This document shows, in pieces, positions 18,617-29,311 of a DNA stretch of 64,000 bases. This stretch comes from Streptomyces sp. NRRL F-4489. Its GTDB lineage: Bacteria > Actinomycetota > Actinomycetes > Streptomycetales > Streptomycetaceae. The notes under the pieces are model-generated. The model ran no database searches, had not been told where the DNA came from, and saw only the letters and a list, made by a program, of their open reading frames with translations. Positions within the stretch are counted from its first letter, which is position 1, and every line of letters begins with the position of its first letter. A program made the position numbers and the translations under genes. Location of the stretch: contig NZ_LLZI01000232.1 of assembly GCF_001509485.1 (NCBI RefSeq), forward strand, positions 62,001 to 126,000, written 5' to 3'.

Positions 18617-20068
18617 CTAGTGACCGCCGGCGGCCAGTTCGCCCACCGCGGCGGCGAACGCCTCGCCCCGCTCGTTGTAATTGACGAACATGTCCATCGA
18701 GGCGCAGGCCGGCGCCAGCAGCACGGTGTCGCCGGGCCGGGCCAGGCCGGCCGCCCGCCGCACCGCTTCGGACATCGCCCCAGTGTCGGTCCGTTCCAGG
18801 TCGACAACAGGGACATCGGGGGCGTGTCGCGCCAGCGCGTCGCGGATCAGCGCCCGGTCGGCGCCGATCAGGACCACCCCGCGCAGCCGCCCGGCGGCCC
18901 CGGCCACCAGCTCGTCGAAGGTGGCGCCCTTCGCCAGGCCGCCGGCGATCCACACGATCGGCTCGTACGCCGCCAACGACGCCTCGGCGGCGTGGGTGTT
19001 GGTGGCCTTGGAGTCGTCGACGTAGGCGACCCCGGCGACGTCCGCGATGTGCTCGATGCGGTGCGCGTCGGGGCGGAAGGCGCGCAGGCCGGCGCGGACC
19101 GCGGCGGCCGGGACGCCGAAGGCGCGGGCCAGCGCGGCGGCGGCCAGCGCGTTGGCGATGTTGTGCGGCGCGGCCGGGGTGACGTCCGCGACCTCGGCCA
19201 GCTCCTGGGCCTGCCGGTGCCGGTCCTCGACGAAGGCGCGGTCGACGAGGATGCCGTCGACGACGCCGAGTTGGGACGGGCCCGGGGTGCCGAGGGTGAA
19301 GCCGATCGCCCGGCAGCCCTCCTCGACGTCGGCCGCGCGGACCAGGTCCTCGGTGGCCGGGTCGGCGGCGTTGTAGACGCAGGCGACGGTGTTGCCCTCG
19401 TAGATCCGGCCCTTGTCGGCGGCGTACGCCTCCATGGAGCCGTGCCAGTCGAGGTGGTCCGGCGCGAGGTTGAGCACGGCCGCGGAGTGCGCCCGTACGG
19501 ACGGGGCCCAGTGCAGCTGGTAGCTGGAGAGCTCCACGGCCAGGACGTCGTACGTGGTCTCCTGCGCGCGGCCCTCGCCGAGGACCACGTCGACCAGCGG
19601 GACGCCGATGTTGCCGACCGCGGCGGTGCGCAGCCCGGCCGCGGACAGGATCGCGGCCAGCATCCGGACGGTGGTGGTCTTGCCGTTGGTGCCGGTGACC
19701 GCCAGCCAGGGGGCGGAGTGCGGGCCGCGCAGCCGCCAGGCCAGTTCGACATCGCCCCATACCGGGACGCCGGCTTCCCCGGCCGCCCGGAAGAGCGGGC
19801 TGGTGGGCTTCCACCCCGGGGAGGTGACGACGACCTCGGTGCCCTCGGGGAGGGTCTCGCCGTCGCCGAGCCGGACGGTGATGCCGAGCTTTTCCAGTTC
19901 GGCGGCCTGGGCCCGCTCCCGTTCGCCGTCGCCGCCGTTGACGACGGTGACGCGGGCGCCGAGCCCGGCCAGGGCGCGGGCGGCGGGGACGCCGCTCACG
20001 CCGAGGCCGGCCACGGTCACGCGGTGTCCGGCGAAGTCCTCCGGGGAGCGCGGGTCGTACACGGTCAC
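18617..20068 (-). CDS. murD: MurD: UDP-MurNAc-L-alanine:D-glutamate ligase
   Basis: A 483-residue cytoplasmic ATP-dependent Mur ligase that adds D-Glu to UDP-MurNAc-L-Ala. The N-terminal Rossmann domain has [21 protein letters not shown] (18-38). The ATP loop is [10 protein letters not shown], and later [19 protein letters not shown] and [22 protein letters not shown] are family hallmarks. GTG at 20066-20068 overlaps the mraY stop by four bases (GTGA), showing translational coupling, so the longer frame upstream is rejected. Confidence 0.97.
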   Translation of the reverse strand: MTVYDPRSPEDFAGHRVTVAGLGVSGVPAARALAGLGARVTVVNGGDGERERAQAAELEKLGITVRLGDGETLPEGTEVVVTSPGWKPTSPLFRAAGEAGVPVWGDVELAWRLRGPHSAPWLAVTGTNGKTTTVRMLAAILSAAGLRTAAVGNIGVPLVDVVLGEGRAQETTYDVLAVELSSYQLHWAPSVRAHSAAVLNLAPDHLDWHGSMEAYAADKGRIYEGNTVACVYNAADPATEDLVRAADVEEGCRAIGFTLGTPGPSQLGVVDGILVDRAFVEDRHRQAQELAEVADVTPAAPHNIANALAAAALARAFGVPAAAVRAGLRAFRPDAHRIEHIADVAGVAYVDDSKATNTHAAEASLAAYEPIVWIAGGLAKGATFDELVAGAAGRLRGVVLIGADRALIRDALARHAPDVPVVDLERTDTGAMSEAVRRAAGLARPGDTVLLAPACASMDMFVNYNERGEAFAAAVGELAAGGH

Positions 20069-21138
20069 TTCGCCGCCTGCCAGCCGCCGTAGAAGATGCC
20101 CAGACCGACGATCACGCACATGCCCTGGATGATCCAGAACCGGACCACGACAAGGACTTCGGACCACCCCTTGAGTTCGAAGTGGTGCTGGAGTGGCGCC
20201 ATCCGGAAGACCCGCTTGCCGGTCATGCGGAACGAACCGACCTGGATGACCACGGACATGGTGATCAGGACGAACAGACCGCCCAGGACGGCCAGCAGCA
20301 GTTCGGTGCGGGAGCAGATCGCCAGACCGGCCAGCGCGCCGCCCAGGGCCAGCGAACCGGTGTCGCCCATGAAGATCTTGGCGGGCGAGGTGTTCCACCA
20401 CAGGAAGCCGAAGCAGGCGCCCATCAGGGCCGAGGCGACCACCGCCAGGTCGAGCGGGTCGCGGACCTCGTAGCAGCCGGGTCCGGCGGTGATCTGGTTG
20501 GCGCAGGACTCCTGGTACTGCCAGATGCCGATGAAGGTGTACGCGCCGAAGACCATCACCGAGGCGCCGGTGGCCAGGCCGTCGAGGCCGTCGGTGAGGT
20601 TCACGCCGTTGGACATCGCCAGGATCATGAACAGCGCCCAGATGACGAACAGCACCGGGCCGATCTGCCAGCCGAAGTCCTGGGTGAAGGAGAGCCGGTC
20701 GGAGGCCGGGGTGGCGCCCCGCAGGTCGGCGAACTGCAGCGAGAGCACCGCGAAGGCGATGCCGACGATCAGCTGGCCGGCCATCTTCGCCTTGGCCCGC
20801 AGGCCCAGCGACCGCTGCTTGACGATCTTGATGTAGTCGTCGAGGAAGCCGACCAGGCCCATGCCCGCGAAGAGGAAGAGCACCAGGACGCCCGAGAACG
20901 TCGGGTCGCTGGAGGTGATCACCTTCGTCAGGGCGTAGGCGATGATCGTGGCCAGGATGAAGGAGATACCGCCCATGGTGGGCGTGCCCTTCTTGCTGCC
21001 GTGGGTGCGCGGGCCGTCATCGCGGATGAACTGCCCGTACCCCTTCCTGGCCAGCAGCTTGATGAGCAGGGGGGTGCCGATCAGGGTCAGGAAGAGCCCG
21101 ATCATCCCGGAGAAGAGGATCTGCTTCATGGAGTTCAT
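20065..21138 (-). CDS. mraY: MraY: phospho-MurNAc-pentapeptide transferase
   Basis: A 357-residue membrane enzyme with about ten helices. It transfers phospho-MurNAc-pentapeptide to undecaprenyl phosphate, making lipid I. Motifs include [19 protein letters not shown], the catalytic [19 protein letters not shown], and [19 protein letters not shown]. The ATG at 21136-21138 overlaps the murF stop (ATGA); a second ATG three codons later is an alternative. The C terminus [19 protein letters not shown] is typical. Confidence 0.97.
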   Translation of the reverse strand: MNSMKQILFSGMIGLFLTLIGTPLLIKLLARKGYGQFIRDDGPRTHGSKKGTPTMGGISFILATIIAYALTKVITSSDPTFSGVLVLFLFAGMGLVGFLDDYIKIVKQRSLGLRAKAKMAGQLIVGIAFAVLSLQFADLRGATPASDRLSFTQDFGWQIGPVLFVIWALFMILAMSNGVNLTDGLDGLATGASVMVFGAYTFIGIWQYQESCANQITAGPGCYEVRDPLDLAVVASALMGACFGFLWWNTSPAKIFMGDTGSLALGGALAGLAICSRTELLLAVLGGLFVLITMSVVIQVGSFRMTGKRVFRMAPLQHHFELKGWSEVLVVVRFWIIQGMCVIVGLGIFYGGWQAAK

Positions 21139-22574
21139 CGGGACGCGGCCCCGCCCTCGGTCCCGGCACCCTCGCCGTCCAGCAATGCCGCGGCCACCCG
21201 CTCCAGACCCACCGACCTGGACGCCTTCACCAGCACGACGTCTCCCGGTCGCAGCTCCCTGCGCAACAGGTCGACCGCCGCCCGCGCGTCGGACACGTGC
21301 ACCGACTCCTCACCCCACGAACCCTCGTTCTTGGCGCCCATGTCGAGCCAGGCCGCTTCCCTGCCGCCGACCGCCACGAGCTTGCTGACGTTGAGCCGGA
21401 CGACCAGCCGTCCGACCGCGTCGTGTTCGGCGAGTGACTCCTCGCCCAGCTCGGCCATCTCACCGAGCACCGCCCACGTGCGGCCCCCCTCCGCCGACTT
21501 GGCGGCGCCCATGGCGACCAGCGCACGCAGCGCCGCTCGCATGGACTCGGGGTTCGCGTTGTAGGCGTCGTTGACGACCGTCACGCCGTCCGCGCGCTCG
21601 GTGACCTCCATCCGCCAGCGGGAGAGCGTGCCGGCTTCGGAGAGCGCGGTGGCGATCCCGTCTGCGGGCATGCCCAACTCATGGGCGACGGCGGCCGCGG
21701 CGAGCGCGTTCGACACGTGGTGCTCACCGTACAGCCGCATGGTCACATCGCCGCACCCGGAGGGTGTGTGAAGCGTGAAGGCGGGCTGCCCGAGGGCGTT
21801 GAGCCGGACATTCTCGGCACGGATCGACGCCTCGGCGGACTCGCCGAAGAAGACCGTGCGGGCCTTGGTGCGGGACGCCATGGCGCGGACGAACGGGTCG
21901 TCGGCGTTGAGCACCGCCACCCCGCCGTCCTCGGCGGCCGGCAGCGCCTCGACCAGTTCCCCCTTGGCCTGCGCGATCTTCTCCCGGCCGCCGAACTCGC
22001 CGACGTGCGCGGAGCCGACGTTGAGCACCACGCCGACGCGGGGCGGGGTCAGCTCGGCGAGGTAGCGGATGTGGCCGATGCCGCGGGCGCCCATCTCCAG
22101 CACGAGGTGGCGGGTGGTGGCGTCGGCGCGGAGCGCGGTGAGCGGCAGCCCGATCTCGTTGTTGAGGTTGCCTTCCGGCCACACCGTGGGACCGTGCCGC
22201 TGGAGCAGCTGGGCGATCAGGTCCTTGGTGCCGGTCTTGCCGACGGAGCCGGTCAGGCCGATGACGGTGGTGCCCAGCCGCTCCACGACGGCGCGGGCGA
22301 GAGCGCCGAGAGCTGCGACGACGTCGTCCACGACGATCGCCGGGACACCGACCGGGCGGGCCGCGAGGACGGCCGCCGCACCGGCTTCGACCGCGCCCGC
22401 GGCGAAGTCGTGGCCGTCCACCCGCTCACCGGCGAACGCAACGAACAAGCCACCCGGGCGGACCGCCCGGGAGTCGGAGACGACCGGCCCGGTGACCACG
22501 CGGTCCGGGTCCGGTATGTCGTGCTGCTGCCCGCCGGTGATGCGTCCGATCTCGGCGAGGGTCAGGGAGATCAC
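21135..22574 (-). CDS. murF: MurF: D-Ala-D-Ala-adding ligase
   Basis: A 479-residue Mur ligase that adds D-Ala-D-Ala to the UDP-MurNAc-tripeptide. The N-terminal substrate domain carries [19 protein letters not shown], the ATP loop is [14 protein letters not shown], and [18 protein letters not shown] is the MurF signature. The start is GTG at 22572-22574. It lies 62 bases below murE and overlaps mraY by four bases. Confidence 0.96.
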   Translation of the reverse strand: MISLTLAEIGRITGGQQHDIPDPDRVVTGPVVSDSRAVRPGGLFVAFAGERVDGHDFAAGAVEAGAAAVLAARPVGVPAIVVDDVVAALGALARAVVERLGTTVIGLTGSVGKTGTKDLIAQLLQRHGPTVWPEGNLNNEIGLPLTALRADATTRHLVLEMGARGIGHIRYLAELTPPRVGVVLNVGSAHVGEFGGREKIAQAKGELVEALPAAEDGGVAVLNADDPFVRAMASRTKARTVFFGESAEASIRAENVRLNALGQPAFTLHTPSGCGDVTMRLYGEHHVSNALAAAAVAHELGMPADGIATALSEAGTLSRWRMEVTERADGVTVVNDAYNANPESMRAALRALVAMGAAKSAEGGRTWAVLGEMAELGEESLAEHDAVGRLVVRLNVSKLVAVGGREAAWLDMGAKNEGSWGEESVHVSDARAAVDLLRRELRPGDVVLVKASRSVGLERVAAALLDGEGAGTEGGAASR

Positions 22575-22636
22575 AGGTCACCCCCGGGGCCGTGCAGGAG
22601 GTGCCAACAAGAGGATTGTGCGCGCATGGCGGTGTG

Positions 22637-24373
22637 TCATCCCTGGTGGTTCGGCTGCTGTGACGGCTGCGGTTTCCGCGACGCGGCGATGGCGTCGCGC
22701 AGCACCTGGCGATCGTCGAAGGGGCGGACCACTCCGGCGATGTCCTGGCCCTGTTCGTGGCCCTTGCCGGCGACGATCACGGTGTCGCCGGGCTCCGCGC
22801 GGGCGACCGCGGCGGCGATGGCGGCGGCCCGGTCCTCCTCGACGAGGACGGTGCCGCGTTCGTGGACGGGCACCTCGGCGGCGCCCGCGAGCATGGTGGC
22901 GAGGATCGCGAGCGGATCCTCGGAGCGGGGGTTGTCGGAGGTCAGCACGGCGGTGTCGGCGAGCCGGGCCACCGCGGCGCCCATCGGCATCCGCTTCTGC
23001 CGGTCCCGGTCGCCGCCGCAGCCGAGGACGGCGTGCAGCTTGCCGGCGGTGACCTTGCGCAGGGCGCGCAGAACCGATTCGACGGCGTCCGTCTTGTGCG
23101 CGTAGTCGACGACCGCGAGATACGGCTGGCCGGCGTCCACCCGCTCCAGGCGGCCGGGGACGCCGGGGACCGCGGCGACGCCGGCGGCGGCGGTCTGCGG
23201 GTCCACACCCGCCACCGCGAGCGCGGTGATCGCGGCGAGCGCGTTGGAGACGTTGAACGGGCCGGCGATCGGGGAGGCGGCGCGCAGCACCACGCCCCCG
23301 GGGCCGTGCACGGTGAAGGTGGAGCCGAGCGCGCCGACCTCGACGTCGGCGGCGCGCCAGTCGGCGTCCGGGTGGCCCTCGGCGGAGAACGTGGTGACCG
23401 GCACCTCGGACGCGCCGGCGGCCAGCCGGCGGCCGTACTCGTCGTCCAGATTGACCACCCCGGCCCGGCTGCGGGCCTTGGTGAACAGCTGCGCCTTGGC
23501 CTGGAAGTAGTCCTCCATACCGGAGTGGAACTCCATGTGCTCCGGGCTGAGGTTGGTGAAGACCGCCACGTCGAAGACGCAGCCGTCGACCCGGCCGAGG
23601 ACCAGCGCGTGGCTGGAGACCTCCATGGCGACCGAGCGCACGCCGCGCTCGCGCATCACCGCGAACAGCGCCTGGAGGTCGGTGGCCTCGGGCGTGGTCC
23701 GCTCGGACTTCAGCCGCTCGTCGCCGATCCGCGACTCGACGGTGCCGATCAGTCCGGTGAGCCCGCCGCCCTCCTTGGCGGCCGCGGCCCGCAGCCCGCC
23801 CTCGATGAGGTACGCGGTGGTGGTCTTGCCGGACGTCCCGGTGATCCCGATCTGGAGGAGGTCCGCGCCCGGCGTCCCGTAGATCGCGGCGGCCAGGGCG
23901 CCCATCCGGGCCCGCGGGTCGTCGGCGACCAGCACCGGCAGGCCGGTCGCGGCGGCCCGCCCGGCGCCCGAGGGGTCGGTCAGGATCGCCGCGGCGCCGA
24001 GGTCGGCGGCCTGGGCGACGAAGTCGGCGCCGTGCAGGCGGGCGCCGGGCAGCGCGGCGTAGACGTCGCCGGGGCGGACCGCACGGGAGTCGTGCGTGAT
24101 GCCGGTGACCCGGACCGCGCCGGCGCCGTCCGGTACCGGGACCGCGAGCTGCCGGGCGAGGTCGGCCAGGGGGGTGGGGCGGACCTCCTCAGGGCGCGGG
24201 GCGCCCGGGTATCCACCGGGGCCGCCCCTCTCCGCGGGCTGGGGTTTCGGGGACTGATCAGCTTGTGACACGGCGGTGAGCGTACCGGGCAGAACGGGCC
24301 CGGGGCGAAGTGAGGGCGTCGGCGGGCCGCTGTCGCCGGGGGGCTGCGGGCCGTCGGGAGTGATGGTCGTCAC
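22637..24373 (-). CDS. murE: MurE: UDP-MurNAc-tripeptide synthetase (diaminopimelate adding)
   Basis: A 578-residue Mur ligase that adds the third-position diaminopimelate. Residues 1-65 are a Pro-rich extension not seen in E. coli MurE. The core then has [20 protein letters not shown], the ATP loop ITGTSGKTTTAYL and the diaminopimelate-specificity motif DNPRSEDP. Streptomycetes use the LL isomer, so that substrate is inferred from lineage. The GTG start at 24373 has GAGG ten bases upstream; a GTG at 24271 would remove most of the extension. It lies 18 bases below ftsI. Confidence 0.95.
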   Translation of the reverse strand: MTTITPDGPQPPGDSGPPTPSLRPGPVLPGTLTAVSQADQSPKPQPAERGGPGGYPGAPRPEEVRPTPLADLARQLAVPVPDGAGAVRVTGITHDSRAVRPGDVYAALPGARLHGADFVAQAADLGAAAILTDPSGAGRAAATGLPVLVADDPRARMGALAAAIYGTPGADLLQIGITGTSGKTTTAYLIEGGLRAAAAKEGGGLTGLIGTVESRIGDERLKSERTTPEATDLQALFAVMRERGVRSVAMEVSSHALVLGRVDGCVFDVAVFTNLSPEHMEFHSGMEDYFQAKAQLFTKARSRAGVVNLDDEYGRRLAAGASEVPVTTFSAEGHPDADWRAADVEVGALGSTFTVHGPGGVVLRAASPIAGPFNVSNALAAITALAVAGVDPQTAAAGVAAVPGVPGRLERVDAGQPYLAVVDYAHKTDAVESVLRALRKVTAGKLHAVLGCGGDRDRQKRMPMGAAVARLADTAVLTSDNPRSEDPLAILATMLAGAAEVPVHERGTVLVEEDRAAAIAAAVARAEPGDTVIVAGKGHEQGQDIAGVVRPFDDRQVLRDAIAASRKPQPSQQPNHQG

Positions 24374-24391
24374 GGCGGGGTTGCCTCGATT

Positions 24392-26365
24392 TCATTCGCC
24401 TGGCGTGAAGGTGACCGGCAGCCGGGGGGAGGGCGTACCGGTCGGGGGGACCTGGAGGGACTTCAGCGCGAAGGTCATGACCCGCTGGAAGACCGGGCCG
24501 CAGATCTGGCCGCCGAAGTAGCTGCCCCGGGTGGGGTTCTGGATGGCGCAGTAGACGGTGACGCGGGGCTGGTCGGCGGGCGCGAAACCGGCGAAGGAGG
24601 CGGTGTAGCCGTGGTAGCGGCCGGTCTTCGGGTCCACCCGGTTGGAGGTGCCGGTCTTGCCGCCGACGCGGTAGCCGTCGATCTTCGCCTTCGCTCCGGT
24701 GCCCTCCTCGTCGTCCACCACCGATTCCAGCATGGCGGCCAGCGTGGTGGCGGTCTTCTCGCTCACCACCCGGGACCGGGCGGGCGGGGGCGCCGGGGCG
24801 TAGCGGCCGTCCGGGCCGGTGGTGCCGCGGACGAGGGTGGGCGCGATCCGGACGCCGCCGTTGGCGATCGTGGAGTAGACGGAGGCGGCCTGCACGGCGT
24901 TCAGGGACAGGCCCTGGCCGAAGGGGATGGTGTACTGCTGGGAGGTGTTCCAGTCCTGGGGCTTGGCCAGGATGCCGTCCGTCTCGCCGGGGAAGTTCAG
25001 TCCGGTGGGCCGGCCGATGCCGAATTTCCGCAGGTAGGAGTAGAGGACCTGGTTGGCCTGCGGCTGGGTGGCGCCCAGCTGGCCGGCCGCCAGGATGGTG
25101 CCGATGTTGCTGGACTTGGCGAGCACGCCGTTGAGCGTGAGGTGCCAGGTGGCGTGGTCGACGTCGTCGGAGAAGAGCCGGTCGCCCCGGTGGAGGCGGT
25201 TGGGGACGGTGACCCGGGTGTACGGGGTCGCGGCGCCCTCCTCCAGGACGGCGGCCATCGACATCACCTTGCTGGTGGAGCCGGGCTCGAAGGCGTCGGT
25301 GAGCGCGGGGTTGCCGAGCGCCTCGGGGGACGCCCGGGTGATGTCGTTCGGGTCGAAGCCGGGGGCGTTCGCCAGCGCCAGGATCTGGCCGGTGCGGGTG
25401 TCCTGGACGACGACGTAGCCGCGGTCGGCGCGGGAGCGGGAGACCTGTTCGCTGATCGCCTGCTGGGCCGCCCACTGGATGTCGCGGTCCAGGGTGAGCT
25501 GGACGTCGCTCCCGGGGACGGCGGGGTGCTCCTGGGTGTCGGCGGTGGGCACCCGGCGGCCGCCGGACTGGGCGTAGACCAGCTTGCCGTCCTTGCCCGC
25601 CAGCTCCTTGTCGAGCTGGGCCTCCAGGCCGCCGGCGCCGCGGCCCTGGCCGTTGACGAAGCCGAGGACGCCCGCGGCGAGGTCGCCGCCCGGGTAGACC
25701 CGCTTGCTGTGCTTGTCGGCGAAGATGCCCACCAGGACGTTGGGGCGGGGCGCGCTCTTGGGGGCGGCGGCCGCCTCCGCGTCCAGTTTGCCGCGCAGTT
25801 CCTTGATCCGCTTCCAGACCTGGGGGGTGCGCTGGCGGGCCAGCAGGACGTAGCGGGACGCCGGCCGGTCGAGCTTGGCGGCGAGGGTCTGCCGGGACTC
25901 GCCGAGGATCGGCGCGAGCAGCGCGGCGGCCCGCGCCGGGGCGTCCGTGATCTTGATCTTGGCGGGCGCCAGCAGGCTGGGGTCGGCGGTGATGTCGTAC
26001 GCGTCCACGGTGGTGGCGAGGTCGACGCCGTTGCGGTCGGTGATCGCGCCGCGCTCGGCGGCGAGCTTGACCGGGACGTAGCGGTTCTCGTTGGCCTTGG
26101 CCGCGTACGCCGCGGCGTCCACGCCCTGCACCTGCACCAGGCGGACGGTGAAGGCGAACATCACCAGCGTCAGCGCCAGCGCGATCAGCCGCAGCCGGGG
26201 GCGCGGGCTGACCGGCCGCAGCGGCCCGGTGGCGGGCCGGGGGCGGCCCGGCGGGCCCGGGCGGCGGGCGGCGGGCGGCCGGGCGGTGCCGGACCGGCGG
26301 GCCGGCGGACGGCCGCCGGACCGGGCCGGGCGCGGCACACGGCGGGGATCCCTGGGCTCGGTCAT
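24392..26365 (-). CDS. ftsI: FtsI (PBP3-type) septal transpeptidase
   Basis: A 657-residue class B penicillin-binding protein that cross-links septal peptidoglycan as the partner of FtsW. A basic Pro/Arg/Gly-rich cytoplasmic tail precedes one membrane helix (ALALTLVMFAFTVRLVQVQG). A pedestal domain with ERGAITDRNGVDLAT follows. The transpeptidase motifs are intact: STSK with active Ser363, SSN, and GKTGTSNR. The ATG at 26363-26365 has GGAGA upstream and is preferred over an in-frame ATG 13 codons earlier. The gap of 114 bases to ftsL may hold a promoter. Confidence 0.96.
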   Translation of the reverse strand: MTEPRDPRRVPRPARSGGRPPARRSGTARPPAARRPGPPGRPRPATGPLRPVSPRPRLRLIALALTLVMFAFTVRLVQVQGVDAAAYAAKANENRYVPVKLAAERGAITDRNGVDLATTVDAYDITADPSLLAPAKIKITDAPARAAALLAPILGESRQTLAAKLDRPASRYVLLARQRTPQVWKRIKELRGKLDAEAAAAPKSAPRPNVLVGIFADKHSKRVYPGGDLAAGVLGFVNGQGRGAGGLEAQLDKELAGKDGKLVYAQSGGRRVPTADTQEHPAVPGSDVQLTLDRDIQWAAQQAISEQVSRSRADRGYVVVQDTRTGQILALANAPGFDPNDITRASPEALGNPALTDAFEPGSTSKVMSMAAVLEEGAATPYTRVTVPNRLHRGDRLFSDDVDHATWHLTLNGVLAKSSNIGTILAAGQLGATQPQANQVLYSYLRKFGIGRPTGLNFPGETDGILAKPQDWNTSQQYTIPFGQGLSLNAVQAASVYSTIANGGVRIAPTLVRGTTGPDGRYAPAPPPARSRVVSEKTATTLAAMLESVVDDEEGTGAKAKIDGYRVGGKTGTSNRVDPKTGRYHGYTASFAGFAPADQPRVTVYCAIQNPTRGSYFGGQICGPVFQRVMTFALKSLQVPPTGTPSPRLPVTFTPGE

Positions 26366-26479
26366 ACCGCGGTCTCCGGGGCGTACGCGGGGGTGGCGGG
26401 GCACAAGACGGGGCGCGGGGCGGCGCCGTACGGGCGGGTGGGCGCGCCGCGGCGGGAGGCGGGTGCGGGCGTCACGGGG

Positions 26480-27139
26480 TCACCTGCCGGTGGCGGGCGG
26501 GGTGGGGCCGGCCGACGGGCCCGCGGCACGGGCGGCGGGGGCCGGCGGGGCGGGCGAGTCGGGCGTGAGGACGGAGGCCGGGGCCTCGGGCGCGGCCAGC
26601 GGGCCCGGGGACGACGGGACGCCCGGGGTGCTGGGGGCCAGCGGCCCGGCCGGGGACCGCACCGGCTGCGGCGCGAGGGCCGGCGGCAGGCTCGCCGGCG
26701 CGGCGGGCCGCACGGCCGCGGTGAGGGGCGCGAGCGGCCCGGCGGACGCGGACAGCGCGGCGCCGGCGGCCGGGGCCGGTCCGGGGGCGCCGCGCACCGT
26801 GCCGTCCGGCAGCAGGAACGCCGGGTTGCCGCCGGGCACCATGCCCAGCTCGCGGGCCCGGCGGGCCAGCGCGCCGGGCGCGGAGTAGCCGTCCACCTCC
26901 TGCTGGAGGGCCTGCTGCTCGTCGGTCAGCTCGCCGGTCCGCCGCTCCAGCCGGCTCAGCTCGAACGACCCTTGGTTGAGCGCGGAGTTGAGCAGCAGCA
27001 GGCCGATCAGCCCGGATCCGAGCAGCACCACGACCAGCAGGACGAAGGGGGCGCGCGCGGCGGTGCCGGTGCGCGGCGCGGAGGGCAGCAGCGCGGCCAG
27101 GCGCTGCCGGCCGCGCGGGCTTCCCCCCGGCCGTCTCAC
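26480..27139 (-). CDS. ftsL: FtsL-like divisome protein
   Basis: A 219-residue bitopic protein between rsmH and ftsI, the standard ftsL position. One membrane helix (about 30-50, [20 protein letters not shown]) is followed by a coiled coil ([24 protein letters not shown]). The short [15 protein letters not shown] motif is shared by actinobacterial FtsL and septum-formation-initiator proteins. The last 110 residues are Pro/Ala/Gly low complexity and extracytoplasmic, unusually long. The GTG start overlaps the rsmH stop by four bases (GTGA). Confidence 0.88.
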   Translation of the reverse strand: MRRPGGSPRGRQRLAALLPSAPRTGTAARAPFVLLVVVLLGSGLIGLLLLNSALNQGSFELSRLERRTGELTDEQQALQQEVDGYSAPGALARRARELGMVPGGNPAFLLPDGTVRGAPGPAPAAGAALSASAGPLAPLTAAVRPAAPASLPPALAPQPVRSPAGPLAPSTPGVPSSPGPLAAPEAPASVLTPDSPAPPAPAARAAGPSAGPTPPATGR

Positions 27140-28095
27140 GCGATGTCCTCGCGGATGCGCTCGGCGCCGCGCAGCCGGGCGGGGGCCGCCCGGCGGTTCT
27201 CGGCGACCTCCTCCTCGGTGGGCAGCTCGGCGCCCCGGGTCAGCAGCTTCAGGCGGGGCTGGTAGCGCTCGGGGACGACCGGCAGGCCGGGCGGCGCGGT
27301 GGTGGCCGCGCCGGCCGCGAAGACCTGCTTGACCAGCCGGTCCTCCAGCGAGTGGTACGAGAGCACGGCGATCCGGCCGCCCACCGCGAGCGCCCGCACG
27401 GCGGCCGGAATGGCCCGCTCGACGCAGGCCAGCTCGCCGTTGACCTCGATGCGCAGCGCCTGGAACGTGCGCTTGGCGGGATTGCCGCCGGTGCGCTTGG
27501 CGGCCTGCGGCAGCGCGTCCCGGATCAGCTCGACCAGCCGGGCGCTGTTGGTGAACGGCTCCTTCTCGCGCTCCCGGACGACCGCCGCGACGATCCGCTT
27601 GGCCTGCTTCTCCTCCCCGTAGGCGCGCAGGATCCGCACCAGTTCACCGGGCGGGTAGGTGTTGAGGACCTCGGCGGCGCTGATGCCGGTCGTCTGGTCC
27701 ATCCGCATGTCGAGGGGGGCGTCCTGGGCGTACGCGAAGCCGCGGTCGGCCTCGTCGAGCTGCATGGAGGAGACGCCGAGGTCGAACAGGACGGCCTGCA
27801 CGCGGGGCAGTCCGAGCCGGTCGAGGACCTGGGGCAGCTCGTCGTAGACGGCGTGCACGAGGGTGGCGCGGTCCCCATAGGGGGCCAGCCGCTCTCCCGC
27901 CAGCCGGAGCGCGGACGGGTCGCGGTCCAGGGCGACGAGCCGGGCCTCGGGGAAGGCGGAGAGCAGCGCCTCGCTGTGCCCGCCGAGGCCGAGGGTGCAG
28001 TCGACGACGACCGCGCCGGGCTCGGTGAGCGCGGGGGCGAGCATGTCCAGGCACCGCTGGAGCATGACGGGTACGTGGCGAGTGTTGCTGCTCAT
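27136..28095 (-). CDS. rsmH: RsmH (MraW): 16S rRNA m4C1402 methyltransferase
   Basis: A 319-residue SAM-dependent methyltransferase that modifies N4 of C1402 in 16S rRNA; it is the first gene of the dcw cluster here. [29 protein letters not shown] and the SAM site [16 protein letters not shown] match the family, as does [19 protein letters not shown]. The ATG at 28093-28095 has GGAAGG just upstream and begins as RsmH proteins usually do. The frame stays open 213 bases further upstream, but that stretch has no family similarity and lies in the likely mRNA leader. Confidence 0.95.
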   Translation of the reverse strand: MSSNTRHVPVMLQRCLDMLAPALTEPGAVVVDCTLGLGGHSEALLSAFPEARLVALDRDPSALRLAGERLAPYGDRATLVHAVYDELPQVLDRLGLPRVQAVLFDLGVSSMQLDEADRGFAYAQDAPLDMRMDQTTGISAAEVLNTYPPGELVRILRAYGEEKQAKRIVAAVVREREKEPFTNSARLVELIRDALPQAAKRTGGNPAKRTFQALRIEVNGELACVERAIPAAVRALAVGGRIAVLSYHSLEDRLVKQVFAAGAATTAPPGLPVVPERYQPRLKLLTRGAELPTEEEVAENRRAAPARLRGAERIREDIA

Positions 28096-28504
28096 GCGCC
28101 TTCCGATGGTGGGCGGCAGGTGGGTCCCGGCCGTTGGCTGGGGGATGCCGCACGTACCGCTTGGTCCCCGCCCGCTCTGAAGGGGAAGTGGCCCTCCGGC
28201 GACGGGGAAGTGACGTCGGAAGACCGGTGGAGCGGGAGGAGGCCGAACCGTACGTACGGTCACGCACGCGAGGGATCGAAGATCCGAGGAGAGCGTCACG
28301 CCTCCCACTTCGCGTCACTTTAGTCCACCTGCCGTCCCGGTCAATCAACCGGTTCCGCGCGTCCCCCGCGGGGTGCGTACGGGGCGTTTGTTCGGCTTCG
28401 TCCCCGCCGCCGGGGGCTGTGGAGTACCTCACACGCCGGGCGGCCGCCTCGTACGCCCGCGGACCGGAGGGGCCGGGGCGGCCGGGAGCGATTACCGTGA
28501 GGCC
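28096..28504. other. Non-coding region between rsmH and the carbonic anhydrase gene
   Basis: This 409-base divergent gap holds a probable rsmH promoter (28317-28344), which implies an mRNA leader of about 215 bases. On the minus strand the leader contains two copies of CACTTCCCC (28204-28212 and 28182-28190, 22 bases apart), a GGATC/GATCC hairpin near 28274-28286 and the palindrome CCGTACGTACGG near 28248-28259. On the plus strand TACCGT at 28493-28498 probably drives the carbonic anhydrase gene. No mraZ gene is present. Confidence 0.6.
28317..28344 (-). promoter_or_regulatory. Candidate dcw-cluster promoter
   Basis: Read on the minus strand, TTGACC (28339-28344) and TAAAGT (28317-28322) lie 16 bases apart, a good vegetative -35/-10 pair. 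Transcription would begin near 28310, about 215 bases before the rsmH start. Confidence 0.6.
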
Positions 28505-29065
28505 ATGGCCATACCCGCGTCCCAGCCGTCCGCCCCGTCCGCCGACACCGGTGCCGCCTCCGGGGGCGGCACCGTGACCGACCGCCTGGTGGAGGCGAAC
28601 CGGCGCTACGCGGCCGGTTTCACCGACCCCGGGATGGACGCCCGCCCCGTGCGCCGGGTCGCCGTGGTGGCCTGCATGGACGCCCGGCTGGACCTGCACG
28701 CCGCGCTGGGCCTGGAGCTGGGCGACTGCCACACCATCCGCAACGCGGGCGGGGTGGTGACCGACGACATCATCCGCTCCCTGACGATCAGCCAGCGGGC
28801 GCTGGGCACCCGGTCGGTGGTCCTCATCCACCACACCGGCTGCGGGCTGCTCAGCCTGACCGAGGACTTCCGGCACGAGCTGGCGGCCGAGGTCGGCCAG
28901 CGGCCCACCTGGGCGGTCGAGGCGTTCAAGGACCTGGACGAGGACGTGCGGCAGTCCATGCAGCGGGTGCGCACCTCGCCGTTCCTGCCGCACACCGACG
29001 ATGTGCGCGGGTTCGTCTTCGACGTCACCACGGGGCTGCTGCGGGAGATCGACCCGCGGGACTGA
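28505..29065 (+). CDS. Beta-class carbonic anhydrase
   Basis: A 186-residue zinc enzyme that interconverts CO2 and bicarbonate. Zinc ligands are Cys57 in ACMDAR (with Asp59 and Arg61 as the conserved pair) and His110/Cys113 in HHTGC. The HTIRNAGG segment is also typical. A TACCGT -10 ends six bases before the ATG, so the mRNA is probably leaderless. Alternatively translation could begin at the internal GTG near residue 24, since the first 24 residues are Pro/Ser/Gly-rich. The size fits the small actinobacterial beta-carbonic anhydrases. Confidence 0.92.
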   Translation: MAIPASQPSAPSADTGAASGGGTVTDRLVEANRRYAAGFTDPGMDARPVRRVAVVACMDARLDLHAALGLELGDCHTIRNAGGVVTDDIIRSLTISQRALGTRSVVLIHHTGCGLLSLTEDFRHELAAEVGQRPTWAVEAFKDLDEDVRQSMQRVRTSPFLPHTDDVRGFVFDVTTGLLREIDPRD

Positions 29066-29311
29066 GCCGCGCCGGGGCCCGCCGCGCGGTGCGGCCGGCC
29101 CCGTCCACCTCCCCCTCCCACCCGGTTCGCCGGGCTTGTCCGCTTGGTCCGGACCGGGCGGTGTGAGTTGTCCACAGGCCATGACGCGGGGCCGCGCGGG
29201 CGGCAAGAATGCGTAGGTGACATCGCCCCGGCCGCGGCCGGGCGCGTCCGCGCACACGGGGAGGGCCGCCGAGGGGCGTCGGCCACCCGGAAACGGGCCG
29301 AGGAGGGCCGA

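Noticed and set aside
27136..28308. A 390-residue version of RsmH starting at 28308
   Set aside because: The added 71 residues lie in the probable mRNA leader, have no RsmH similarity, and the ATG at 28095 has a ribosome site.
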